Positions 9,569 to 18,580 of a stretch of DNA of 64,000 nucleotides are shown here, one piece after another; position 1 is the stretch's first letter; each line of letters opens with the position of its first letter. The translations under genes and the position numbers were made by a program. Source of the DNA: Neptunitalea chrysea (GTDB lineage: Bacteria > Bacteroidota > Bacteroidia > Flavobacteriales > Flavobacteriaceae); assembly GCF_027924145.1 (NCBI RefSeq), contig NZ_BRVP01000003.1, forward strand, positions 124,001 to 188,000, in the 5' to 3' direction. The notes under the pieces were generated by a model. It saw nothing but the letters and a program-made list of their open reading frames with translations. It was not told the origin of the DNA and searched no databases.

Positions 9569-9919
9569 TTAGTCTCTGTCGTAACCTCCACGGTTTCGGT
9601 TATAACCTCCACCACCACGTTGGTTACCACCGCGATTATTTTGATTAAAATTTCTTCTTCCGCCACCTTGTCCTTGTGGTTTAGGCTCAGACTTTTTAAC
9701 TACAATAGTACGTCCTTCAACAGAAGCACCATTTAATTCGTCTATCGCTTTTTGAGCTTCCTCGTCATTTGGCATTTCAATAAATCCAAAACCTTTACTT
9801 TTCCCGGAAAATTTATCCATGATTATTTTAACGGACTCCACTGTTCCGTAATCACCAAATGCCTCTTCAAGGTCTGCTTCCACTATACTATACGGAAGAC
9901 TTCCAATAAAAATGTTCAT
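9569..9919 (-). CDS. RRM-domain RNA-binding protein with RGG-like tail
   Basis: A 116-aa protein. Residues 1-80 form one RNA recognition motif, with RNP2 IFIGSLP at 3-9 and RNP1 KGFGFIEM near 42-49. Residues about 83-116 are a Gly/Arg/Asn-rich tail (QGGGRRNFNQ, RGGGGYNRNRGG), a low-complexity RNA-binding extension. Such glycine-rich RRM proteins are common in Bacteroidetes and cyanobacteria, and in some are cold-induced. They bind single-stranded RNA in the cytoplasm and may act as RNA chaperones or post-transcriptional regulators. It is monocistronic with its own terminator and an AT-rich upstream region. Confidence 0.9.
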   Translation of the reverse strand: MNIFIGSLPYSIVEADLEEAFGDYGTVESVKIIMDKFSGKSKGFGFIEMPNDEEAQKAIDELNGASVEGRTIVVKKSEPKPQGQGGGRRNFNQNNRGGNQRGGGGYNRNRGGYDRD

Positions 9920-10038
9920 AAAAAAAAATAAATATTTAAAGGTCTAAAGATAAGTTATTAAATTATACAAAAAGATATCTGATGTAAGTATTTTTATAAA
10001 ATTTTTTGGTCGACTTTTTATTTAAAAAATAAAATATA

Positions 10039-10069
10039 GTTGATTGAAAATAAAGTTTTTATATATTTG
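10039..10069 (+). promoter_or_regulatory. rpsP operon promoter (Bacteroidetes type)
   Basis: GTTG at 10039-10042, a 19-bp spacer, then TATATTTG at 10062-10069, matching the TTG / TAnnTTTG (-33/-7) consensus. The following bases, CACCC, make a 13-base string (TATATTTGCACCC) also found at the tRNA-Leu promoter in this window. The 5' UTR to rpsP would be about 40 bases. Confidence 0.75.
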
Positions 10070-10117
10070 CACCCTTAAATTAATAATAGGGTCGAGAACC
10101 CCACTAATTAATGTATT

Positions 10118-10636
10118 ATGCCAGTTAAAATTAGATTACAAAGACACGGTAAAAAAGGTAAACCTTTTTACTGGATCGTGGCTGCTGACAGCCGTGCAAA
10201 AAGAGATGGTAAATTTTTGGAAAAATTAGGTACTTATAACCCTAATACGAATCCAGCTCAAATTAACTTGAGTCTTGAAGGTTCTGTTAAATGGTTAGAA
10301 AATGGTGCTCAACCAACTGATACCGCTCGTAGAATTTTATCTTACAAAGGTGTTCTTTTAAAGCATCACTTAAACGGTGGTGTTAGAAAAGGTGCTTTAA
10401 CTGCTGAACAAGCTGAAGAAAAATTTACTGCATGGTTAGAAGGTAAAGACGGTGCTGTTAATGCTAAAGTAGAAGATTTAGCAAAAGCTAAAGAAGATGC
10501 TAAAGCAAAAATATTTGCAGCTGAGAAAGAAGTAAATGAGAAGCGTAAAGCTGCTGCCGCTGAGGCTGCTGCTGAAGCATTAGCAGGTGAAGCTACAGAA
10601 GAGGCTGCTGAAGAAAACAACGAAACAGAAGCTTAA
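10118..10636 (+). CDS. rpsP: 30S ribosomal protein S16 with Ala/Glu-rich extension
   Basis: A 172-aa protein. Residues 1-80 are standard bacterial S16 (MPVKIRLQRHGKKGKPFYWIV..., GTYNPNTNP, ARRILSYKGVLLKHHL). The remaining ~90 residues are a charged, Ala/Lys/Glu-rich extension (AAAAEAAAEAL...) likely to form a long helix. S16 binds 16S rRNA early in 30S assembly. Extended S16 proteins are usual in Bacteroidetes, compared with about 82 aa in E. coli. It is the first gene of an operon with rimM (9-bp gap) and a tRNA methyltransferase, and has a strong promoter. Confidence 0.95.
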   Translation: MPVKIRLQRHGKKGKPFYWIVAADSRAKRDGKFLEKLGTYNPNTNPAQINLSLEGSVKWLENGAQPTDTARRILSYKGVLLKHHLNGGVRKGALTAEQAEEKFTAWLEGKDGAVNAKVEDLAKAKEDAKAKIFAAEKEVNEKRKAAAAEAAAEALAGEATEEAAEENNETEA

Positions 10637-10645
10637 TTCGGTTTT

Positions 10646-11176
10646 ATGAGAAAAGAAGATTGCTTCTATCTCGGTAAGATTGTATCAAAATTCAGTTTTA
10701 AGGGAGAAGTTCTTATCAAATTAGATACAGACGAACCCGAACTTTACAAAAACTTGGAATCAGTGTTTCTCCAAATAGGGAGGAACCTGGTTCCTTTTTT
10801 TATTGAACGTTTATCGTTGCATAAATCAAATTTGCTGCGTATTAAGTTTGAGGATGTTGATTCTGAAGCGGATGCGGAAGCATTAATGAAAACTGAATTA
10901 TATCTGCCGTTATCATTTCTACCGGAACTTACCGGAAACAAATTCTACTATCACGAGATTGTTGGTTTTACCATGAACGATGTGAATTATGGGGTAGTTG
11001 GGATTATAACTGGGGTGAACGAATCTAGTGCACAACCTTTATTTGAAGTTGAAGACGAAGGAAATCAAATATTGATTCCGATGAATGACGACTTTATTGT
11101 TGAGGTGAACCGCAATAAAAAACAAATTGTAGTACAAACCCCGGAAGGACTTATAGATTTATATTTAGGAAATTAA
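10646..11176 (+). CDS. rimM: 16S rRNA processing protein RimM
   Basis: A 176-aa protein with the RimM N-terminal beta-barrel (MRKEDCFYLGKIVSKFSFKGEVLIKL) and a C-terminal PRC-barrel (YYHEIVGFTM...GVITGV...LIPMNDDFIVEVN). RimM helps mature the 30S head and binds protein S19. It follows rpsP by 9 bp, and its TAA overlaps the next ATG (TAATG), so the three genes are clearly co-transcribed. In many bacteria trmD and rplS come next; here trmN6 does. Confidence 0.93.
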   Translation: MRKEDCFYLGKIVSKFSFKGEVLIKLDTDEPELYKNLESVFLQIGRNLVPFFIERLSLHKSNLLRIKFEDVDSEADAEALMKTELYLPLSFLPELTGNKFYYHEIVGFTMNDVNYGVVGIITGVNESSAQPLFEVEDEGNQILIPMNDDFIVEVNRNKKQIVVQTPEGLIDLYLGN

Positions 11177-11895
11177 TGTCGGTATTCAGGTTTAAACAAT
11201 TTGCGGTTGAGCAAGATAAATGTGCTATGAAAATTGGCACCGACGGAGTTTTGTTGGGGGCTTGGGCTGAATTGGGAGCATATCCAGGAACTATTTTAGA
11301 TGTTGGCGCAGGTACCGGACTTATTGCTTTAATGGCTGCACAGCGTTCTGAGGCTCCTACAATTGATGCATTAGAGATTGATGAATTGGCGCATGAACAG
11401 TGTGTTGAGAATTTTGAAACATCTGATTGGGGAGATCGTCTTTTCTGTTATCATGCAGAGTTTACCGAATTTGTTGCTGAAATGTATGAAGAGGAGGAAA
11501 CCTATGATGTAATTATTTCTAACCCTCCTTTTTATTCAGAAGATTTTTCTTCAGGAAATGAGCAAAGAGATATTGCCAGGTTAAATTCATCCTTACCTTT
11601 TGAAGATTTAATAGAAGGGACTTCCCTTATATTGTCGGAATCGGGAATTTTTAATGTAATTATCCCTTTTAAAGAGGAGGAAGCTTTTATTACTACGGCA
11701 TTAAATTTTGGGTTAATTCCATTTAAATTAACCAGAGTAAAGGGGAATCCTGAATCTGAAGTTAAGCGAAGCCTTATTGCGTTATCTTTTAAGGAACAAG
11801 CTTGTAAGGTGACCGAATTAACGATTGAAAAACAACGACATCAATATACTCCCGAGTATATTGAAATTACCCGAGAGTTCTATCTGAAAATGTAA
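11176..11895 (+). CDS. trmN6: tRNA1(Val) A37 N6-methyltransferase
   Basis: A 239-aa class I SAM-dependent methyltransferase of the YfiC/TrmN6 type. It has the SAM-binding motif LDVGAGTGLIALMAAQR near 41-57 and the N6-adenine signature NPPFY in IISNPPFYSEDF near 115-125. The start reads MSVFRFKQFAVEQDKCAMKIGTDGVLLG, a family hallmark. It methylates adenosine 37 of tRNA-Val in the cytoplasm. It overlaps the rimM stop by one base. A short gap separates it from the convergent nadB. Confidence 0.88.
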   Translation: MSVFRFKQFAVEQDKCAMKIGTDGVLLGAWAELGAYPGTILDVGAGTGLIALMAAQRSEAPTIDALEIDELAHEQCVENFETSDWGDRLFCYHAEFTEFVAEMYEEEETYDVIISNPPFYSEDFSSGNEQRDIARLNSSLPFEDLIEGTSLILSESGIFNVIIPFKEEEAFITTALNFGLIPFKLTRVKGNPESEVKRSLIALSFKEQACKVTELTIEKQRHQYTPEYIEITREFYLKM

Positions 11896-11901
11896 GTTGT
11901 G

Positions 11902-13440
11902 TTAACTTAAACTAAGGTTCATATTGTAATAGGCTCCTTTATTTTCTTTTTGCTTTATCGATTGCTTGGTAATAAGGAGTGCTATAGTAATCAAATTTTT
12001 TATTTCAACCATTTGCGGTGTTGTTTGATACGACTTATCAAACAAATCAATGACACGCTGTAAGTACAGTAGTCTATTCTCAGCTTTTTCAAGACTTTTA
12101 TTGCTACGAATTATCGAAACCTCTGTACTCATTAACTGTTGTATTTCAAGTTTAACAACATCTAATTCTTCAGAGACATTCTTTACCTTTTTCTGTTGGG
12201 TATAGGTGTAATTTATGGCAGATGGTACGGTTTTTTTAAGTAGTTCAATAGTTTTTAGATAACTACGGTGTGCAAATACGAGGGCTTCCAATAAAGAGTT
12301 AGATGCTAATCTGTTGGCACCATGTAACCCAGTGGCAGCACATTCGCCACATGCTAATAAATTAGCGATGGATGTTTCTCCATTTTGGTTTACGGAAATA
12401 CCACCACATACATAGTGGGCTGCCGGTATTACAGGAATAAGATGTTCTTGCGGGTTAATACCTATTCCGTTAAGTGTTTCGGTAATTACAGGAAAGTGTT
12501 TTTTAAATTCATAGGCGTCAATATGAGTGGTGTCTAAATACACACATTCTGCCTTAGGTTCCTGCATTTCTGTATGTATTGCCCTAGTGACAATATCTCT
12601 TGGAGCCAGCTCTTTTCGGGTATCATATTTACTCATAAAAGCAACGCCCTCTTTATTTCTTAAGATGCCGCCAAAGCCTCTTACGGCTTCAGAAATTAAA
12701 AAGGCAGGCTTAAACCCTGAATAAAATAATGCTGTGGGATGAAACTGTACAAATTGCATATCTTTTATTGTAGCCTTAGCTCTGTATGCCATGGCAATAC
12801 CGTCTCCTGTAGCAATAGTGGGGTTAGTGGTGTATAAATAGGTCTGCCCAATACCTCCGGTTGCCAGCATGGTAACTTTAGCATTAAAAGGAATTACCTT
12901 GTTTTCTGCCCTATTAAGAATATAAGCACCTTTACATTGTTTAGTCATTGGGGTGGTAATAAGGTCTAATGCAAGATGATTGGTGAGTAATGTAATATTG
13001 GTTTTACTGTGTATTTGTTTTAATAATTTTTGTTCAACTTCTAATCCTGTAAAATCTTTATAATGTAAAATACGCTCATGAGAGTGTCCGCCTTCTAGCC
13101 CGTAATCATAATTTCCTTTAGTATTTCTATCAAATCGGGTGCCCCATTCAATAAGTTCCTGAATTCTTGCAGGAGCTTCTCTCACTACCATACTCACAAT
13201 TTCAGGATCGCAATGTCCGTCACCAGCAATTAAGGTGTCAATAATATGCTGTTCAAAAGAGTCGTTTTTTAAATCCATTACCGTGGCAATACCTCCTTGC
13301 GCATATTTGGTGTTCGATTCCAATTCGTCTGCCTTGGTACATATTAAAATCGATTTATCAGGAAAGTGGTTAGCCGTTTTAAGCGCATAGGTAAGTCCGG
13401 CAATTCCAGATCCAATAATTAAAATATCAACGTGCTGCAT
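11902..13440 (-). CDS. nadB: L-aspartate oxidase
   Basis: A 512-aa flavoprotein. The FAD-binding GSGIAGLTYALK lies near residue 10. Catalytic and substrate-site segments include YAQGGIATV near 47, GGHSHERILHYKDFTG, the QFHPTALFY block and the C-terminal GECAATGLHGANRLASNSLLEALVF. NadB oxidises aspartate to iminoaspartate, the first step of de novo NAD synthesis. nadA lies 10 bp upstream on the same strand, so the two enzymes that make quinolinate form an operon. No nadC is in the window. Confidence 0.95.
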   Translation of the reverse strand: MQHVDILIIGSGIAGLTYALKTANHFPDKSILICTKADELESNTKYAQGGIATVMDLKNDSFEQHIIDTLIAGDGHCDPEIVSMVVREAPARIQELIEWGTRFDRNTKGNYDYGLEGGHSHERILHYKDFTGLEVEQKLLKQIHSKTNITLLTNHLALDLITTPMTKQCKGAYILNRAENKVIPFNAKVTMLATGGIGQTYLYTTNPTIATGDGIAMAYRAKATIKDMQFVQFHPTALFYSGFKPAFLISEAVRGFGGILRNKEGVAFMSKYDTRKELAPRDIVTRAIHTEMQEPKAECVYLDTTHIDAYEFKKHFPVITETLNGIGINPQEHLIPVIPAAHYVCGGISVNQNGETSIANLLACGECAATGLHGANRLASNSLLEALVFAHRSYLKTIELLKKTVPSAINYTYTQQKKVKNVSEELDVVKLEIQQLMSTEVSIIRSNKSLEKAENRLLYLQRVIDLFDKSYQTTPQMVEIKNLITIALLITKQSIKQKENKGAYYNMNLSLS

Positions 13441-13450
13441 ACCTGTAGGT

Positions 13451-14419
13451 TTAAAGGTTCATCATTTTCTCTATAGGCTTAAATGCTTTTTCTGCTAATG
13501 ATTTATTGAGTGTAACTTCGGGAGTTTCATTTAGTAGACATAGAAAAATCTTTTCTAGAGTGGTTAACTTCATGTAAGCACATTCGCTACAAGCACATGT
13601 GTTATTTTCAATAGAAGGAGCCGGAATTAGTATTTTATTGGGTACTAATTGTTGCATTTTATGTAAAATGCCCACTTCTGTAGCTACAATAAACTTTTTA
13701 GAACTACTTTCTTTTACAAAATTAAGCATGCCTGAAGTAGAACCTGTATAGGTAGCAAGATCTAAAATATGGGAAGGCGATTCAGGATGCGCAATCAATC
13801 GCGCATCAGGGTGTTCTTTAAACAGGTTGATAATCTTATCCAGTTCAAAGGCTTCATGAACAATACATGAGCCATTCCATAGAACAAGATTTCTGCCTGT
13901 TTTTTTAGCAAGATAATTTCCTAAGTTTTTATCAGGACCAAAAATTACTGGATATTCTTCCGGTAACGATTCAATTACCTTTTCAGCGTTTGATGAGGTA
14001 CAAACAATATCGCTCATTGTTTTAATAGTCGCATCACAGTTAATGTAAGTTACTACTTTGTGGTTAGGGTGTTCGTTAATAAATTCACGGAATTCATCGG
14101 GTTTGCATGATTCTGCTAGCGAGCAAGAAGCATCGGCATCCGGAATTAAAACCATTTTATCAGGATTTAAAATTTTGGCAGTTTCTGCCATAAAATAGAC
14201 CCCTGCAAATACAATAATATCTGCATTTGTATCTGTGGCTTTTTTAGAAAGTTCCAAGCTATCTCCTACAAAGTCGGCTATTTCCTGAATTTCAGGTGCC
14301 TGATAATAATGAGCTAAAAGAATAGCGTTTTTCTTTTTTTTAAGATGTGTTATCTGCTCAATTAATTTATTTTTTCGAAGTTCTTGCTTGCGTTGTGTTT
14401 GCGTGTTTTTAAGTTTCAT
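13451..14419 (-). CDS. nadA: Quinolinate synthase
   Basis: A 322-aa type A quinolinate synthase. It condenses iminoaspartate with dihydroxyacetone phosphate using a [4Fe-4S] cluster. Visible segments are LLAHYYQAPEIQEIADFVGDS, the first cluster Cys C99 (DADASCSLAE), a second in NGSCIVHEAF, and a third in the C-terminal NTCACSECAYMKL region. Length is normal for the Bacteroidetes form. A TAATTTTG -7 element lies about 50 bp upstream (14469-14476 on the minus strand). It is co-transcribed with nadB. Confidence 0.95.
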   Translation of the reverse strand: MKLKNTQTQRKQELRKNKLIEQITHLKKKKNAILLAHYYQAPEIQEIADFVGDSLELSKKATDTNADIIVFAGVYFMAETAKILNPDKMVLIPDADASCSLAESCKPDEFREFINEHPNHKVVTYINCDATIKTMSDIVCTSSNAEKVIESLPEEYPVIFGPDKNLGNYLAKKTGRNLVLWNGSCIVHEAFELDKIINLFKEHPDARLIAHPESPSHILDLATYTGSTSGMLNFVKESSSKKFIVATEVGILHKMQQLVPNKILIPAPSIENNTCACSECAYMKLTTLEKIFLCLLNETPEVTLNKSLAEKAFKPIEKMMNL

Positions 14420-14468
14420 TTTTTATATAATAGATAAAAAATGAAGCGAAGTTGTGTGTCAATCACTA

Positions 14469-14476
14469 CAAAATTA
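14469..14476 (-). promoter_or_regulatory. Probable -7 element of nadA-nadB
   Basis: TAATTTTG on the minus strand matches TAnnTTTG and lies about 50 bp before the nadA ATG. No clear -33 TTTG is seen, so the call is tentative. Confidence 0.4.
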
Positions 14477-14626
14477 ACCATAAATTCCTTTTTATAAATG
14501 ATTATCGTCATATTCAGAAAGAAAGACGAATAATTAATGCTTTTAGGATTCACAAAACTGTAGAGGCATAACATAGAAGAGACGGTGTCTTTACATTAGA
14601 AATGGGATATTAAGATAATACTACCC

Positions 14627-14890
14627 TTTCTAATTGGTATGATAGCAACCAATGGATGGTCAGAAACTAGAACTGTATATTTTGCGATGTCTTTTAGTAA
14701 ACCTTTTAAGAGTTATGTATATCAAAAGATAGATAAAAGTTTGTATAATGGTTTTTGGAGAGGGTTTGACCAGTATCATAATTTCCCTGAAATAGCCAGA
14801 AAGAAAATCAAGGCTTATTTTGATTTTTTTACAGCGGAAAATGAGACCATAGAAGTAAACTACTTTGGGTCAAGCCCACGAAGCATATAG
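14627..14890 (+). pseudogene. GH92-like glycosidase fragment
   Basis: An 83-aa open frame (ATG at 14639) resembling part of the N-terminal beta-sandwich of GH92 alpha-mannosidases: a Gly-Trp, then TVYFAMSFSKPFKSY and KKIKAYFDFFTAENETIEV. Real GH92 enzymes exceed 700 aa, so this is a remnant with large deletions. Its last ~12 codons are not protein-derived; they are the left end of the dispersed intergenic repeat starting at 14854, which supplies the stop. No signal peptide or catalytic region survives. The family assignment is from pattern memory. Confidence 0.45.
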
Positions 14891-14931
14891 TAAGCATTGC
14901 ATTTCTATTTCGAGACTAGTCTCGGAGCATT
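14854..14931 (+). repeat. Dispersed intergenic repeat, long form (copy 1)
   Basis: Begins GTAAACTACTTTGGG, then CAAGCCCACGAAGCAT, AGTAAGCATTGCATTTCTA and TCTCGGAGCATT. Read in this direction it matches the reverse complement of the copy at 22594-22685. The last part of the upstream GH92-like frame is made of this element. Confidence 0.75.
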
Positions 14932-15079
14932 GAAAATATAAAGGTAGAAACTCATAATTGGCGTTTTAATCAAATAAAAATAATGTACAAAAGTTATTCG
15001 TTAAATAGATTATCTCAAATACATGTCTCCTGAAAAGAACTATTTGTCAGGAGACATGTACTTGATTTAAAACTAAATT
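14932..15079. other. Spacer downstream of the HlyD gene
   Basis: AT-rich and non-coding. It contains a dyad, CATGTCTCCTGA...TCAGGAGACATG (15022-15059), just after the stop of the adaptor gene. This dyad probably acts as the terminator of the peptide-export operon on the minus strand. Confidence 0.5.
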
Positions 15080-16381
15080 TTATAGATTATTCATTTGCGA
15101 TTTAAGCTGATGAAAGAATCGGTCGATAAGGCATAGGTCGCTTGTGATAATTTCTGCGTTGCAACTCATTTCCTGTTTGAAGGTAACAGGTTTGTTGTAG
15201 GATGTGATTAATATTTTTGGTAGTGTTACGTCAATTAAATAGTTGCCATCCTCATCGGGTATTACAGATACTTTTTTAACGGTACCTTCCAAGACTCCAA
15301 ATTCTTGACTTGGATAGTTGTCTATTTGTAAATGAACTTTTTGTCCTGGATGGATTTTACCTGAGTTAGTAGCTGGAGCTTTTAATCGGGCTATATATGA
15401 AGACCCGGAAGTTGGAATTACAATAAACACTAAGTCTCCTTGTGTTACTGTTTGGTTACTGTTCCAGTAATTTAAAAAAGTAACGGTTCCTTTTGTGTTT
15501 GATAGTAATACGTACTGGTTTTCCCAATCTTTAATTACTTTTTTAAGTTGGTTATAGGATTGTATCACACTTTTAAGGAGTGTCATTTCTTCTTTTACCT
15601 GATTGATTTCGGTTCCTCTGGATGTTTGTTTTGCAGATGCAATACTTTGTTTAATCTGAGAAATAGACGACTCGTAATTTTTATAAGAACGTTCCGCTTG
15701 TGCGAACTGCAACTGACTTTTTTCATATTCTTGAGCAGAGATAACTTTACTTTCAAATAGTTGTTTTGATCTGTTTAGCTCTTTTTTTTGGAATTCCATT
15801 TCGGTTTTACTGATAGCTTGTTGTTCGATTGTATTTTTTAATCTCAAATGCAATTCACTTAACGAATATTGATTTCCGGTAGCTTCGTTTGAAAAAGGCT
15901 TTAATTGTTTGTTAAGCTGGTATTGAATATAGCTGTTTTCAAATAAGGCATATTGTGAGTCAATATCTCCCAGAAATAAAACAGGTATTTCATCAAACGG
16001 AAAATAGAAATTTTGATTGCTGACCTGAATCGTATCTAAAATAGATTTCAGGAAAAATACATCTTTATAATTAGCAGAGTTTTCTATAATAGCTAGTGGT
16101 TTCCCTTTAGTAACTTTTTGTCCGTCTTTTACCAGAATAGCTTGTATTTTTCCTCCGGTTTTAGCAATTTCTCTTTCAGGAGGAATTTGTGTAGTTAACA
16201 AACCTTCTGCCGATATGATATCGGGATATTTTACAAACCAGGAAATGAATAATAGCAATAGGATTAGTGAAAAAAATAAGGTATTTCCCCAGCGTATCAT
16301 CCAGTGTGGTACACGGGTGAGGATTTCCTGAACTTCTTCACTTCGAAGTTCCATATTGATTTTGTCTGTATCGTTTGCCAT
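15080..16381 (-). CDS. HlyD-family membrane fusion protein of the peptide exporter
   Basis: A 433-aa adaptor protein. One transmembrane helix near residues 30-50 (FFSLILLLLFISWFV) anchors it. A biotinyl-lipoyl-like segment follows (GGKIQAILVKDGQKVTKGKPLAII), then a long alpha-helical hairpin rich in Lys/Glu/Gln (about 170-270), and a beta-barrel that completes the lipoyl half (LKAPATNSGKIHPGQKVHLQIDNYP). Such proteins bridge an inner-membrane ABC exporter to an outer-membrane channel. It lies 3 bp after the C39 ABC transporter gene and is clearly its partner. No TolC homologue is in this locus. Confidence 0.88.
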   Translation of the reverse strand: MANDTDKINMELRSEEVQEILTRVPHWMIRWGNTLFFSLILLLLFISWFVKYPDIISAEGLLTTQIPPEREIAKTGGKIQAILVKDGQKVTKGKPLAIIENSANYKDVFFLKSILDTIQVSNQNFYFPFDEIPVLFLGDIDSQYALFENSYIQYQLNKQLKPFSNEATGNQYSLSELHLRLKNTIEQQAISKTEMEFQKKELNRSKQLFESKVISAQEYEKSQLQFAQAERSYKNYESSISQIKQSIASAKQTSRGTEINQVKEEMTLLKSVIQSYNQLKKVIKDWENQYVLLSNTKGTVTFLNYWNSNQTVTQGDLVFIVIPTSGSSYIARLKAPATNSGKIHPGQKVHLQIDNYPSQEFGVLEGTVKKVSVIPDEDGNYLIDVTLPKILITSYNKPVTFKQEMSCNAEIITSDLCLIDRFFHQLKSQMNNL

Positions 16382-16384
16382 AAT

Positions 16385-18580
16385 TTAATTCCCTAATTCC
16401 AATTGATTTTTTACTAGATGATAATAGTTACCTTTCTTAGCAACTAATTCGGTATGGTTTCCTATCTCAACAATTTTACCTTGTTCCAATACTACAATTT
16501 GATGTGCATTTTTTACAGTACTCAACCGGTGCGCTATAATGACCACCGTTTTATTTTCAAAAAAGGTGTTTAAGTGATTCATAATGATCTTTTCGTTATT
16601 AGCATCCAATGCACTGGTAGCTTCGTCAAAGAATAGTAAGTTTGGGTTTTTGTAGACTGCGCGAGCAATTAGTATCCGTTGTTTTTGTCCCGTACTTAAA
16701 CCAATACCTTCATTCCCAATCTTAGTATTGTAAGAAAGTGGAAGCCTTTCTATAAACTCTCGTATATTGGCTACGGTAACAGCATGTAGTAGTTTTTCTT
16801 TGTCTATAATAGTTTCACCAATAGCTATGTTATAGGCAATAGTGTCATTAAAAATGAAGCCTTCCTGCATAACCACACCACATTGATCTCTCCACGAGCG
16901 CTGTAAAAGATTTTTAAAGTTATGGTTGCCTAATTGTAATTCTCCCTTATCTGGATCATAAAATTTTAACAGTAATTTCATTAGAGTAGTTTTACCACTA
17001 CCACTGGTGCCTACAACAGCGGTTATTTTTTGTGGGGGAATGATTAAGTCAAGGTCTTTTAGTACATATTCATCTGAACCTGAATATCTGAAAGAAATAT
17101 TTTTAAGCCTAATAGGTGTTTTTGGGTTAATGTCGTGTATTGTGTTTATATTGTTGGTGTCTTCTTCTTCTCGGTTGTGTATTTCAGAAAGACGGTCTAA
17201 AGAGATTTTAGCATCCTGTACTTCTCTAATGAAACCAATTAATTGTGCTATAGGAGAGTTAAGTTGTCCTACTATAGTACTAATGGCTAACATCATCCCT
17301 AATGTAATGGAACCATCAATAACCAATTTAGCAGAGATAATGGTTATGATAATGTTTTTAAGCTCGTTAATAAATTGAGAACCGACACTTTGATATTGTT
17401 CCAAGGCGAGCCCTTCAATAGATACTTTAAACAGTCTTGCTTGTACATATTCCCATCCCCAGCGTTTTTGTTTTTCGGCATTATGGAGTTTAATCTCCTG
17501 CATTCCGTTAATAATTTCAATTACTTTACTTTGTTCCTGGCTTACCTGAGAGAATCGTTTGTAGTCAAGGGTTTTGCGCTTTTTAAGGAAAATAACAATC
17601 CATAGAAAGTATAAAAAACTACCGATGAAAAAAATGCCAAAAATAGTTGCGCTATAATAAATAAGTACAAAACTAAAAACCAAAAGGTTTACCATAGAGA
17701 ATAGTACGTTTAAGGAAGAGGTGGTTAGAATCCTTTCAATACGGTTATGATCGTTAATACGTTGTAAGATGTCTCCTGTCATGCGCGAGTCGAAAAAGGC
17801 AATAGGGAGTTTCATGAGCTTTATAAAAAAGTCGGAAATAAGTGAAATGTTGATACGTGTACTGAGGTGTAACAATATCCAGCCTCTAATTACCTCTACA
17901 GAAGTTCTTCCTATAAAAAGCATTAATTGTGCAATTAAAACAAGGTATATAAATTTAATATCTTGGTTGGTAATACCAACATCTACTACACTTTGCGTTA
18001 AAAAGGGCATAATAAGCTGCAAAATACTAGCCGTTAAAAGTCCTAATGCAAGCTGGTATATAAATCTCTTATACTTTAAGATGTATTTAAAAAGTAGTTT
18101 AAAACCAAATTCGGGTTTACCTATATCTGTTACACTTTCAAACTGATAAAATTTGGGTGTAGGTTCTACTAATAAAGCTATGCCTTCTACGGCTTCTTTA
18201 GAGGAGTTTTTACCAATCCAAAAATCTAAAAAATCTTTTTCGTCATAAGTAATAAGTCCAAAACCAGGATCTGAGATATAATATTTTCCTTTTGATATTT
18301 TATAGAGAACCACGTAATGGTTTTTGTTCCAATGTAAAATACACGGTAGTGTTGCTTCTTTAAGTTTGTTAAGGTTTAGTTTTACTGGTAGGGTGCGTAA
18401 ACCTATGGCTTCTGCCGCATTGGTTAAATTAAGTAAGTTAGAGCCTTCCCTTTGTGTTTCGCTAAGGGATCTAAGCTCTTGTAGGTTAAATGTTTTGCCA
18501 AAATATTTACAGATGATTTTTAAACAAGTGGGACCGCAGTCTTTATGGTCGGGTTGTTTGTAATGTGGAAATTTTGTCAT
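16385..18580 (-). CDS. C39-peptidase ABC exporter for GG-leader peptides
   Basis: A 731-aa peptidase-containing ABC transporter. The C39 peptidase domain (1-130) has the complete catalytic set: C15 in DCGPTC, H88 in NKNHYVV, D104 in SDPGFG. Six membrane helices span about 160-440. The nucleotide-binding domain has Walker A VGTSGSGKTT, signature LSTGQKQR, Walker B LLFFDEATSALD and the H-loop IIAHRLS. This family cuts precursors after a Gly-Gly motif and exports the core peptide. The precursor it probably serves is encoded upstream (20007-20256). It abuts the thioredoxin gene before it and the HlyD gene after it. Confidence 0.93.
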   Translation of the reverse strand: MTKFPHYKQPDHKDCGPTCLKIICKYFGKTFNLQELRSLSETQREGSNLLNLTNAAEAIGLRTLPVKLNLNKLKEATLPCILHWNKNHYVVLYKISKGKYYISDPGFGLITYDEKDFLDFWIGKNSSKEAVEGIALLVEPTPKFYQFESVTDIGKPEFGFKLLFKYILKYKRFIYQLALGLLTASILQLIMPFLTQSVVDVGITNQDIKFIYLVLIAQLMLFIGRTSVEVIRGWILLHLSTRINISLISDFFIKLMKLPIAFFDSRMTGDILQRINDHNRIERILTTSSLNVLFSMVNLLVFSFVLIYYSATIFGIFFIGSFLYFLWIVIFLKKRKTLDYKRFSQVSQEQSKVIEIINGMQEIKLHNAEKQKRWGWEYVQARLFKVSIEGLALEQYQSVGSQFINELKNIIITIISAKLVIDGSITLGMMLAISTIVGQLNSPIAQLIGFIREVQDAKISLDRLSEIHNREEEDTNNINTIHDINPKTPIRLKNISFRYSGSDEYVLKDLDLIIPPQKITAVVGTSGSGKTTLMKLLLKFYDPDKGELQLGNHNFKNLLQRSWRDQCGVVMQEGFIFNDTIAYNIAIGETIIDKEKLLHAVTVANIREFIERLPLSYNTKIGNEGIGLSTGQKQRILIARAVYKNPNLLFFDEATSALDANNEKIIMNHLNTFFENKTVVIIAHRLSTVKNAHQIVVLEQGKIVEIGNHTELVAKKGNYYHLVKNQLELGN

